Below are positions 1 through 7,669 of a DNA stretch of 7,872 nt, in pieces; position 1 is the stretch's first letter; every line of letters begins with the position of its first letter. The DNA lies in assembly GCA_903925515.1 (NCBI GenBank), contig CAIYFP010000236.1, positions 1 through 7,872 of the forward strand, in the 5' to 3' direction. The position numbers were made by a program, and so were the translations under genes. Below the pieces are notes generated by a model. The model worked only from the letters and a program-made list of their open reading frames with translations. It had not been told where the DNA came from and searched no databases. This stretch comes from an uncultured Verrucomicrobiota bacterium. GTDB lineage: Bacteria; Verrucomicrobiota; Verrucomicrobiia; Limisphaerales; UBA9464.

Positions 1-38
1 TCTGAACACTCTTTCCCTACACGACGCTCTTCCGATCT
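1..38. other. Illumina-type sequencing adapter (artefact, not genomic)
   Basis: Bases 6-38 match, as I remember it, the 33-base Illumina TruSeq read-1 adapter, which begins ACACTCTTTCCC and ends GCTCTTCCGATCT. The sequence changes abruptly to C-rich genomic DNA at base 39, directly after the final CGATCT, where a library insert would begin. Bases 1-7 (TCTGAAC) resemble part of the partner adapter, so the piece may derive from a joined or hairpin adapter with some bases lost. This is untrimmed library sequence left at an assembly end. Nothing biological should be read into it, and any coding frame running through it is spurious. Confidence 0.96.
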
Positions 39-45
39 CCCCCGT

Positions 46-66
46 CGCCCATCGCCCATCGCCCCT
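46..66. repeat. Short tandem heptamer upstream of nadC
   Basis: Two exact copies of CGCCCAT (46-52 and 53-59) are followed by a third copy with one change, CGCCCCT (60-66). They lie in the 45 genomic bases between the adapter and the nadC ATG. No promoter or ribosome-binding site is recognisable in this C-rich leader. The repeat could be the end of a longer simple repeat at which the assembly broke, but only about three units are visible. It may be no more than low-complexity sequence. Confidence 0.5.
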
Positions 67-83
67 CACCCTCCCACCCCCGG

Positions 84-935
84 ATGCAAGGCCTCCCCCA
101 CGCCCTCGTCCATGATGCCGTCGCCCGCGCCCTCCGCGAGGACGTCGGCCTCGGCGACGTCACCACCCTCGCCTGCATCCCGCCCAACCATGCCGCCCGC
201 GCCCTCCTCCGCGCCCGTCAACCCCTCGTCCTTTGCGGAGTCGCCCTCGCCATCGAGGCGTTCCATCAGCTCTCCCCAAACATCGCCATCCTCTCCGCCG
301 CCATGGACGGCTCACGCCTTGCCCTCGGCGACCCCGCCCTCGTCCTCGAAGGCCCCGCACGCGCCCTCCTCACCGCCGAACGTACCGCCCTCAATTTCGT
401 CCAACGCCTCTCCGGCGTCGCCACCCTCGCCTCACGCTTCGTCGAGGCCATCCATGGCACCCGCGCTCGCATCCTCGACACCCGCAAGACCACCCCGGGC
501 TGGCGCCTCCTCGAAAAACACGCCGTCGCCTGCGGCGGCGCCTCCAACCACCGCGTCGGCCTCTGGGACATGCTCCTCATCAAGGACAACCACCTCGCCG
601 CCCTCGCCCACGAATCCCCAAACCCCGTCGCCGCCGCCATCCACCGGGCGCGCTCCCTCTACCCGTCCCTCCGCGTCGAGGTCGAGGCCGACTCGCTTGC
701 CCAGGTCCGCCTCGCCGCCGACGCCGGGGCCGACATCATCCTCCTCGACAACATGCCGCCCGACACCCTCCGCGAGGCCGTCGCCATCGTCGCCGGACGC
801 TGCCTCACCGAGGCCTCCGGCGGCGTGACCCTCCAGTCCGTCCGCGCCATCGCGGAAACCGGCGTGGACTTCATCTCCTCCGGCGCCATCACCCACTCCG
901 CCCCGGCCGCCGACCTCGCCCTCGACTTCGCGTGA
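84..935 (+). CDS. nadC: Nicotinate-nucleotide pyrophosphorylase (quinolinate phosphoribosyltransferase)
   Basis: This cytosolic enzyme converts quinolinate and PRPP to nicotinate mononucleotide, CO2 and pyrophosphate in de novo NAD synthesis. The 283-residue length is normal for the family. Visible family motifs are EDVGLGDVTT (20-28), ER in TAERTALNF (97-105), DTRKTTPG (132-139), KHAVACGG...NHRVGL (145-160), IKDNH (166-170), EVE (199-201), LDNM (221-224), EASGG (243-247) and SSGAITHSAP (265-274). They supply the Arg/Lys/His and acidic residues that bind quinolinate and PRPP. The N-terminal sandwich domain and C-terminal barrel are both complete. The ATG at 84 places EDVGLGD at the usual distance from the N-terminus. 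The frame stays open upstream into the adapter, so a slightly earlier start cannot be excluded. No purine-rich ribosome-binding site is visible. The TGA overlaps the birA GTG, implying coupled translation. nadA and nadB are not in the window. Confidence 0.96.
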   Translation: MQGLPHALVHDAVARALREDVGLGDVTTLACIPPNHAARALLRARQPLVLCGVALAIEAFHQLSPNIAILSAAMDGSRLALGDPALVLEGPARALLTAERTALNFVQRLSGVATLASRFVEAIHGTRARILDTRKTTPGWRLLEKHAVACGGASNHRVGLWDMLLIKDNHLAALAHESPNPVAAAIHRARSLYPSLRVEVEADSLAQVRLAADAGADIILLDNMPPDTLREAVAIVAGRCLTEASGGVTLQSVRAIAETGVDFISSGAITHSAPAADLALDFA

Positions 936-1918
936 ACCCGGACGTCCTCATCCTCCGCGCCCTCCGCCTTGCCGGCCACTCGGGCGCCTCCGGCGCCGGT
1001 CTCGCCAAGCTCCTCGGCGTCAGCCGCGCCGCCGTTTGGAACCGCGTCGAGGACCTCCGGCGCCACGGCTACGAAATCGAGGCCAGCCCCCACCACGGCT
1101 ACATCCTACGCAACAGCCCCGACGCCCTCCACGGCGACGACCTCATGGCTCGCCTCCAAGAGCCGCGTTTCATCGGACGCGACATCCGCGTCTTCAGCCA
1201 AACCTCCTCCACCAACGACATCGTCGAGAAGCTCGCCCGCGACGGCCTTCCCGAGGGTTCCGTCGTCTTCGCCGAGTCCCAGTCCGAGGGCCGCGGCCGT
1301 CTCGGACGCACATGGCTCTCCCCGGCTGGCATGGGCCTCTGGTTCTCCATCCTCCTTCGCCCTCCACTCCACCCTTCCTTCGCCACCCAGCTCACCATTC
1401 TCGCCGCCGTGGCCGTCGCCCGCGCCATCGAGCGCCAAACGCCCCTCCGCCCCGAAATCAAGTGGCCCAACGACATCTTGGTCGGCCATCGCAAGGTCGC
1501 CGGCATCCTGCTTGAGCTCGCCTCCGAGCTCGACCGCGTCCGCCATGCCGTCCTCGGCATCGGCATCGACGTCAACATCCCCGCTGAATCCTTCCCGCCC
1601 CACCTCCAACACGTCGCCACGTCCCTCGCCGCCGAGGCCGGCTGTCCCATCGACCGCCCCGCCCTCGCCACCGCCGTCCTCGCAGAGCTTGACCGCCTCT
1701 ACTCCCGCCTCCGCGATGGTGACTTCCATGAGGTCGGTGACGAGTGGATGCGCCGATGCTCCACCCTCGGACGCCATGTCTCGATCTCCGTGGGCTCGCG
1801 CTCCATCACCGGCAGGGCCGAGGCCCTCGACGAGGACGGCGCTCTCCTCGTCCGCACCGAGCACGGCGCCCTCGAACGTATCGTGGGCGGCGACGTTCAC
1901 CTCGACCGCCGCCCATGA
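932..1918 (+). CDS. birA: Biotin--[acetyl-CoA-carboxylase] ligase with N-terminal HTH (BirA-type)
   Basis: The protein activates biotin with ATP to biotinoyl-AMP and transfers it to a lysine on the biotin carboxyl carrier protein, so it supports fatty-acid synthesis. It has 328 residues starting at GTG, with 4 bases (GTGA) shared with the nadC stop. No other start in this frame preserves the N-terminal domain. Residues about 5-58 form a winged helix-turn-helix (LAKLLGVSRAAVWNRVEDL is the core), so it may also repress biotin genes as in E. coli. The catalytic domain shows STND (93-96), the biotinyl-AMP loop GRGRLGRTW (120-128), KWPND (177-181), RKVAGILLE (187-195) and GIGIDVN (209-215). The SH3-like C-terminal domain runs from about 275 to 325. 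Its TGA overlaps the coaX ATG. Repressor activity and any operator are inference only, because no biotin operator is visible in the window. Confidence 0.95.
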   Translation: MNPDVLILRALRLAGHSGASGAGLAKLLGVSRAAVWNRVEDLRRHGYEIEASPHHGYILRNSPDALHGDDLMARLQEPRFIGRDIRVFSQTSSTNDIVEKLARDGLPEGSVVFAESQSEGRGRLGRTWLSPAGMGLWFSILLRPPLHPSFATQLTILAAVAVARAIERQTPLRPEIKWPNDILVGHRKVAGILLELASELDRVRHAVLGIGIDVNIPAESFPPHLQHVATSLAAEAGCPIDRPALATAVLAELDRLYSRLRDGDFHEVGDEWMRRCSTLGRHVSISVGSRSITGRAEALDEDGALLVRTEHGALERIVGGDVHLDRRP

Positions 1919-2703
1919 CCCTCCTCCTCGACATCGGCAACACCCATGCCCACCTCGGCCTCGGCAACGCCTCCCGCGTCCGAAAGACCCATGACATCCC
2001 CACCGGCGACGTCCTCTCCGGACGCCTCCCTCGCCAACTCGCACGCCTCTACCCCAAGCACGCCCCCTTGGACGGCGCCGCCGTCGCCTCCGTGGTTCCC
2101 ATGGCCACCTCGCCTGCCCTGCGCGCCCTCCGCCGCCTGTGCAAGACCCCGCCCATCGTCCTCTCCCCGTCCACCCTCCAAGGCCTCGCCATCGACTACC
2201 CGCGCCCCTCTTCCATCGGCCAAGACCGCCTCGCCAACGCCCTCGCCGCCTTCACCCGATTCGCCGCACCCGTGGTTGTCGTGGACTTCGGCACCGCGGT
2301 CACCTTCGACGTTGTCTCGCCCTCCGGCGCCTACGTGGGCGGCGTCATCGCCCCGGGCTTGGCGGCCATGACCGACTACCTCCACGAAAAAACCGCCCTC
2401 CTCCCCCGCATCCGGATCTCCGAGCCCCGCTCCCCCATCGGCCGCTCCACCCGCCACGCCATGCTCGTCGGCGCCGTCCATGGCTACCGCGGCCTCGTCC
2501 GCCAAATCGTCGCCGACCTCAAGTCCGAGCTCCGTCACCCCGCCCTCCCCGTCGTCGCCACCGGCGGCTATGCCGCCCTCATCGCCCGGCGCCTCCCCGA
2601 AATCTCCGCCGTCGCACCCCATCTCACCCTCGAAGGCCTCCGCATCCTCTGGAACCTTCACCACCCGCCAGCATCGCGTCCTTCCCTTCCAAAAAACCCC
2701 TGA
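1915..2703 (+). CDS. coaX: Type III pantothenate kinase
   Basis: CoaX phosphorylates pantothenate with ATP in the first committed step of coenzyme A synthesis. Type III kinases belong to the ASKHA (acetate kinase/Hsp70/actin) fold and usually need a monovalent cation and escape CoA feedback; that is family knowledge, not seen here. The 262-residue protein opens with the phosphate-binding motif LLLDIGNTH (3-11). It then has ASVVP (58-62), GQDRLANA (102-109, with the probable catalytic Asp104), the second phosphate motif VVDFGTAVTFD (122-132), GGVIAPG (142-148) and the adenosine motif ATGGYA (215-220). All signature blocks are present. The ATG at 1915 lies inside the birA stop (ATGA), and the motif at residues 3-11 fixes the start. 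birA and coaX adjacency or fusion is known in other bacteria, which supports both calls. The C-terminal tail after about residue 248 is Pro-rich and poorly conserved in appearance. Confidence 0.95.
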   Translation: MTLLLDIGNTHAHLGLGNASRVRKTHDIPTGDVLSGRLPRQLARLYPKHAPLDGAAVASVVPMATSPALRALRRLCKTPPIVLSPSTLQGLAIDYPRPSSIGQDRLANALAAFTRFAAPVVVVDFGTAVTFDVVSPSGAYVGGVIAPGLAAMTDYLHEKTALLPRIRISEPRSPIGRSTRHAMLVGAVHGYRGLVRQIVADLKSELRHPALPVVATGGYAALIARRLPEISAVAPHLTLEGLRILWNLHHPPASRPSLPKNP

Positions 2704-2714
2704 CAAGCACCGCC

Positions 2715-2730
2715 CGATGCCGTTGCATCG
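2715..2730 (+). promoter_or_regulatory. Small hairpin in the coaX-carB gap
   Basis: CGATGC (2715-2720) and GCATCG (2725-2730) form a perfect 6-bp stem with a CGTT loop. It is followed after a short CG-rich spacer by TCTTTT (2737-2742). This loosely resembles a weak intrinsic terminator or attenuator between coaX and carB, but the T-run is short and six bases away from the stem. The 8-bp palindrome TGACGTCA (2742-2749) follows at once and overlaps the first base of the carB ATG. No promoter boxes are recognisable in the 45-base gap, so a regulatory role is a guess. Confidence 0.3.
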
Positions 2731-2748
2731 CGCCGCTCTTTTGACGTC

Positions 2749-4254
<1,506 letters not shown>

Positions 4255-4283
4255 CCCGCGCCGCGCCCCCCCTCCGGCGCACC

Positions 4284-7200
4284 ATGCCCCTCGTCACCCT
4301 CTCCGAGGCCTTCTTCCAACAATCCGCCGGCTGGGAGGCCGTCCAGCACGCTCGCCTCCTTCTCGCCCACGGCGCCGTCCTTTCTTCCAACTGGTCCCCT
4401 CCCCTCCTCAAGGGCGTCGTCCAGTCCGGCGACACCTCCTACCGCGCCAGCCTCGTTATCCGCTCCGACCTCGACATCGACAACCTCTGCACCTGCCGCC
4501 AAGCCCGCGAGCTCGGCACCATCTGCCCCCACGCCGTCGCCGTCGGCCTCCATTGGCTCAAGCCCCCTCCCGCCCCCAAGCCCTCGCCCCCAGCCAGCCT
4601 CCAGCCCAGCCCAGCCCCCAAGCCGTCGCCAGCCTCCCTCCGCCTCCAGCGACTCCCCAACGCCCGCCCTCTCTCCCTCCACGTCGTCCTCCCGCCCAAC
4701 TTCATCGACTCCCTCCAGCGCGGACGCCTCCACCTCGTCCTCGAAGGATCGTCCGGCCCCGATCGCGCCCCACTCGACACCTGCGCACGCCGGGGCCCTG
4801 CCTCCCTCGCCCCCGACGACGAGGCCGTCGCCGCCGCCGCCGAGGCCGTTGCCCGCGGCAACACCCCGGGAATACTCCAGGCTCCCCTCCAGGATGCCCT
4901 CCCCCTCCTCCATGCCCTCAAGGGCTTCCCTCGCATCTCCATCGCCCGCTCCCAACCCCTCTCCATCGACGCCGCCCCGGCACCCCTCCCCCTCAAGGCC
5001 CAACTCAACCCCGACGGCACCATCACACTCTCCCTGCGGCCCATGGCCGACACGCCCCTCCTCCTCCCCATGGGTCCCGAGCTCTGGTGCTTCCTACGAA
5101 CCCCAAGGCCAAGGCTCGCCCCCATCGCCCTCCCCCCTTCCGTCCGCGCCGTCCTCCAAAGCCCCGTCGAGCTCCCACGCGCCCAAGTCCCCGCCTTCAT
5201 CTCCCGCGATTGGCCCGCGCTCGCCACCTCCGAAGCCTTCGAGTCCAACTTCCAGCCCTCCGACTTCGACTTCTCACCCCAGCCCCCGCGATTCCTCCTC
5301 GAGCTCGCCGGCGGCATCGCCAGCCTCTCGGCCACCCTCCAGTGCGCCTACGGCACCCGCATCATGACCCTCGGCGTCTCCCAAGCCTCCGAGGCAACAT
5401 GGCTGCCAGACCCCGCCAACCCGCGCCGCTATGGCACCCGTGACCTCGCCGCCGAGCAGGATGCCGTCCTACGCCTTCGCTCCGCCGGCTTTTCCGGACC
5501 CGATCCCCATGGCCGCTGGCAACTCTCCGGCCAGGACCGCGTCCTCAACTACTTCGCTCGCCTTCATCCACGCCTCGAACGCGAATGGCAGGTCCAGCTC
5601 GACGAACGCCTCGACCGCTCCACCAAATCCCAGTTCGAACGTGTCACCCCCCGCCTCTCCATCACCCCAAGCGGCGAGCAGTGGTTCGACCTCGACGTCG
5701 CCTACGCCTCCGACTCCGGCAACCTCATCCCCGCCGCCGAAATCCAGCAACTCCTCCGCGGTGGCTCCAGACGCCTCCGCAACGGCAAGCTCGCCCTCAT
5801 CGACTCCGGCGCCGTCGAGGAACTCCAGGAAATCCTCGTCGATGCCGCCCCAGACCAACTCCCCTCCGACAACCCCGACTCCACCCGATATCGCCTGCCC
5901 AAGGCCCAGTCCGGCTTCGTCGAGAACGGCGCCCGCGACGCCGGACTCGACCTCCGCGCCCCGGACGCATGGCGCACCAAGGCCCGCGCCGCCACCGGCG
6001 AGGTCTCCCTCCCATGCCCGCCCCTCGGGGACCTCGAGGGCGTCCTCCGCCCCTATCAACGCCACGGCGTCGCATGGCTCCGCTTCCTCCGCGACGAGGG
6101 CTTCGGCGGCGTCTTGGCCGACGAAATGGGCCTCGGAAAGACCTTGCAGGTCCTCGCCCACCTCGCCTCCGCACGCGCCTCCATCCCCCCGGCGCAACGC
6201 AGGCCCTGCCTCGTCGTCTGCCCCACCTCCCTCGTCTTCAACTGGGCCGCCGAGGCCGCACGCTTCACTCCGGCCCTCAAGGTGGTCCCCCTTCACGGCC
6301 CCGGACGCCGCACCCTCTTCCCCAGCATCCCCGGCGCAGACCTCGTCATCACCTCCTACGCCCTCGTCCGTCGCGACCTCGACGCCCTCCGCGCCCATGA
6401 CTTCGACACCGTCATCCTCGACGAGGCCCAGCACATCAAGAACCGCAACACCCGCAACGCCCAGTCCGTCAAGAGCCTCCCGGCCAGCCATCGACTCATC
6501 CTCACCGGCACCCCACTCGAGAACTCCGTCCTCGATCTCTGGTCCCTCATGGACTTCCTCATGCCCGGCCTCCTCGGCAACGCCGACGACTTCCGCGAAC
6601 GCTACGAAGTCCCGATCGCACGCGAGCGCGACAAGGCCGCCATGGCACGCCTCTCCCGCCGCATCCGTCCCTTCCTCCTCCGCCGCCTCAAGCGCGACGT
6701 CGCCCAAGACCTTCCCTCGCGCATCGAGCAAGTCAGCTACTGCGACCTCACCGACGAGCAAGCCGCCGTCTATCGCCAGTTGCTCGAGGCCACCCGCAAG
6801 GAAGTCCACGAAGCCTCGGGCCCCAACGCCCTCGCACGCGGACGCATGCTCGTCCTCACCGCCCTCCTTCGCCTCCGCCAAGCCTGCTGCGACCTCCGCC
6901 TCCTCCAATCCTCCCCAAGCAACGATTCCTCCCTTCCCACGCCCTCCGTCCCACTCCCTCCCAGCGGCAAGCTCGCCCTCTTCCACGAGCTCCTCGACCA
7001 AGCCCTCGACGGCGGCCACCGCGCCCTCGTCTTCAGCCAGTTCACCTCCATGCTCGCCCTCCTCCGCGACGACCTCGCCCGGCGCGACATCCCCTTTTGC
7101 TACCTCGACGGCTCCACCACCGACCGCGCCGATGTCGTCCAACGCTTCCAATCCACCCCCTCCATCCCCGTCTTCCTCATCTCCCTCAAGGCCGGCGGCG

Positions 7201-7469
7201 TCGGCCTCAACCTCACCGGCGCCGACACCGTCATCCACTTCGACCCATGGTGGAACCCCGCCGTCGAGGACCAAGCCACCGACCGCGCCCACCGCATCGG
7301 CCAATCCAAGGTCGTCACCAGCTTCAAGCTGATCGCCCGCGGCACCGTCGAGGAAAAGATCCTCTCCCTTCAGCGCCGCAAACGCGACCTCGTCGCCGCC
7401 ACCCTCACCGGCGAGGAAGCCATCACCTCCTCCCTCTCATGGGACGAAATCCAAGAACTCCTCTCCTGA
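4284..7469 (+). CDS. SWIM zinc-finger SNF2-family DEAD/DEAH-like ATPase
   Basis: This 1061-residue protein is a predicted ATP-dependent double-stranded-DNA translocase of the bacterial SNF2 (RapA/HepA-like) superfamily 2. Its substrate is unknown. Residues about 60-90 carry a SWIM zinc finger, CxC-x9-CxH (C69, C71, C81, H83), which probably binds DNA or protein. A Pro/Ser/Lys-rich linker (93-118) follows, then a long, weakly conserved region (about 130-580) resembling the bacterial SNF2-associated domain. The helicase core starts near 585: Walker A DEMGLGKT (613-620), CPTSLVFNW (646-654, Ia region), DEAQH (713-717), LTGTPLENS (740-748), LVFSQFTSML (915-924), SLKAGGVGLNLT (967-978) and motif VI DRAHRIGQ (1000-1007). 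All ATPase motifs look intact. It starts 29 bases after carB with no ribosome-binding site. Such proteins are often annotated as transcription-recycling or repair helicases. I see no partner gene pointing to defence. Confidence 0.95.
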   Translation: MPLVTLSEAFFQQSAGWEAVQHARLLLAHGAVLSSNWSPPLLKGVVQSGDTSYRASLVIRSDLDIDNLCTCRQARELGTICPHAVAVGLHWLKPPPAPKPSPPASLQPSPAPKPSPASLRLQRLPNARPLSLHVVLPPNFIDSLQRGRLHLVLEGSSGPDRAPLDTCARRGPASLAPDDEAVAAAAEAVARGNTPGILQAPLQDALPLLHALKGFPRISIARSQPLSIDAAPAPLPLKAQLNPDGTITLSLRPMADTPLLLPMGPELWCFLRTPRPRLAPIALPPSVRAVLQSPVELPRAQVPAFISRDWPALATSEAFESNFQPSDFDFSPQPPRFLLELAGGIASLSATLQCAYGTRIMTLGVSQASEATWLPDPANPRRYGTRDLAAEQDAVLRLRSAGFSGPDPHGRWQLSGQDRVLNYFARLHPRLEREWQVQLDERLDRSTKSQFERVTPRLSITPSGEQWFDLDVAYASDSGNLIPAAEIQQLLRGGSRRLRNGKLALIDSGAVEELQEILVDAAPDQLPSDNPDSTRYRLPKAQSGFVENGARDAGLDLRAPDAWRTKARAATGEVSLPCPPLGDLEGVLRPYQRHGVAWLRFLRDEGFGGVLADEMGLGKTLQVLAHLASARASIPPAQRRPCLVVCPTSLVFNWAAEAARFTPALKVVPLHGPGRRTLFPSIPGADLVITSYALVRRDLDALRAHDFDTVILDEAQHIKNRNTRNAQSVKSLPASHRLILTGTPLENSVLDLWSLMDFLMPGLLGNADDFRERYEVPIARERDKAAMARLSRRIRPFLLRRLKRDVAQDLPSRIEQVSYCDLTDEQAAVYRQLLEATRKEVHEASGPNALARGRMLVLTALLRLRQACCDLRLLQSSPSNDSSLPTPSVPLPPSGKLALFHELLDQALDGGHRALVFSQFTSMLALLRDDLARRDIPFCYLDGSTTDRADVVQRFQSTPSIPVFLISLKAGGVGLNLTGADTVIHFDPWWNPAVEDQATDRAHRIGQSKVVTSFKLIARGTVEEKILSLQRRKRDLVAATLTGEEAITSSLSWDEIQELLS
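4572..4630 (+). repeat. Imperfect direct repeat encoding the Pro-rich linker
   Basis: A 17-base unit beginning GCCCCCAAGCC occurs at 4572-4588 and again at 4614-4630 with one mismatch. The spacing of 42 bases is exactly 14 codons, so frame is kept. It encodes APKPSP twice (residues 97-102 and 111-116 of the SNF2 protein), each followed by a similar ASL-containing tail. This looks like a small in-frame duplication that lengthened the flexible linker between the SWIM finger and the rest of the protein. Confidence 0.65.
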
Positions 7470-7500
7470 CTCCCCCCCCTCCAAATCCTCGCGCAAGGAG

Positions 7501-7538
7501 GTGGCAAGCTCGTGATCCGCAAGCGGGCGAGTTGCCGC
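7501..7538 (+). terminator. Long GC-rich hairpin after the SNF2 gene, possible terminator
   Basis: GTGGCAA (7501-7507) pairs with TTGCCGC (7532-7538), including one G-T wobble. After a bulged G (7508), CTCG (7509-7512) pairs with CGAG (7528-7531). An inner CCG/CGG (7517-7519 with 7524-7526) can close over CAAG. The result is an 11-bp bulged outer stem topped by a small inner hairpin, starting 32 bases after the SNF2 stop. There is no U-tract after it on either strand, so it is not a classic intrinsic terminator. It may protect the transcript end, act in Rho-dependent termination, or belong to a repeated element. Confidence 0.4.
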
Positions 7539-7566
7539 AGGCTTCGGGCCAACACGCGGTCGTGGC

Positions 7567-7597
7567 GGATGGACATCCACCTCGGCATGGGCCATCC
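7567..7597. repeat. Second inverted repeat in the intergenic stretch
   Basis: GGATGG (7567-7572) and CCATCC (7592-7597) are perfect 6-base complements separated by 19 bases. Alternative pairings compete, for example GTGG (7562-7565) with CCAC (7577-7580), and CATGG with CCATG nearer the right side. The density of complementary ATGG/CCAT words is above what I would expect in ordinary spacer DNA, but no conserved RNA family is recognisable. Confidence 0.35.
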
Positions 7598-7669
7598 ATG
7601 AAACCGCATTCCCCCGTCTCCGCGTGAGGAAATCCGGGCTGCATGCACCACGGCTTCAGCGCATGGGCT

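Larger units (their letters stand above)
7470..7669. other. Gene-poor stretch with inverted repeats between the SNF2 gene and the IS
   Basis: I see no credible gene here. The open frames crossing it on both strands show no family motif and are rich in Cys, Arg, Gly or Pro without pattern. Composition shifts from the C-heavy coding strand to a more balanced mix of G and C, with an 8-base C-run at 7472-7479 just after the SNF2 stop. CCTC/GAGG (7487-7490 with 7498-7501) and two stronger inverted repeats described separately suggest folded RNA or DNA. It could be a transcription end region, an interspersed repeat copy, or eroded DNA beside the insertion sequence. Confidence 0.5.

Noticed and set aside
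46..66. CRISPR-like repeats near the window start
   Set aside because: The unit is only 7 bases, directly tandem with no spacers, and there are no cas genes. It is simple low-complexity sequence.
233..931. Extension of the birA frame upstream of its GTG, across nadC
   Set aside because: The translation there is Arg/Pro-rich and lacks conserved features. The winged-HTH domain begins just after the GTG at 932, which overlaps the nadC stop in the usual coupled fashion.
5431..7332. Long open frames overlapping the SNF2 gene: 5431-7332 on + (Ser/Pro-rich) and 5469-7304 on - (Gly/Ala/Glu-rich)
   Set aside because: Low-complexity translations with no motifs. The SNF2 frame across the same bases contains every expected helicase motif in order.
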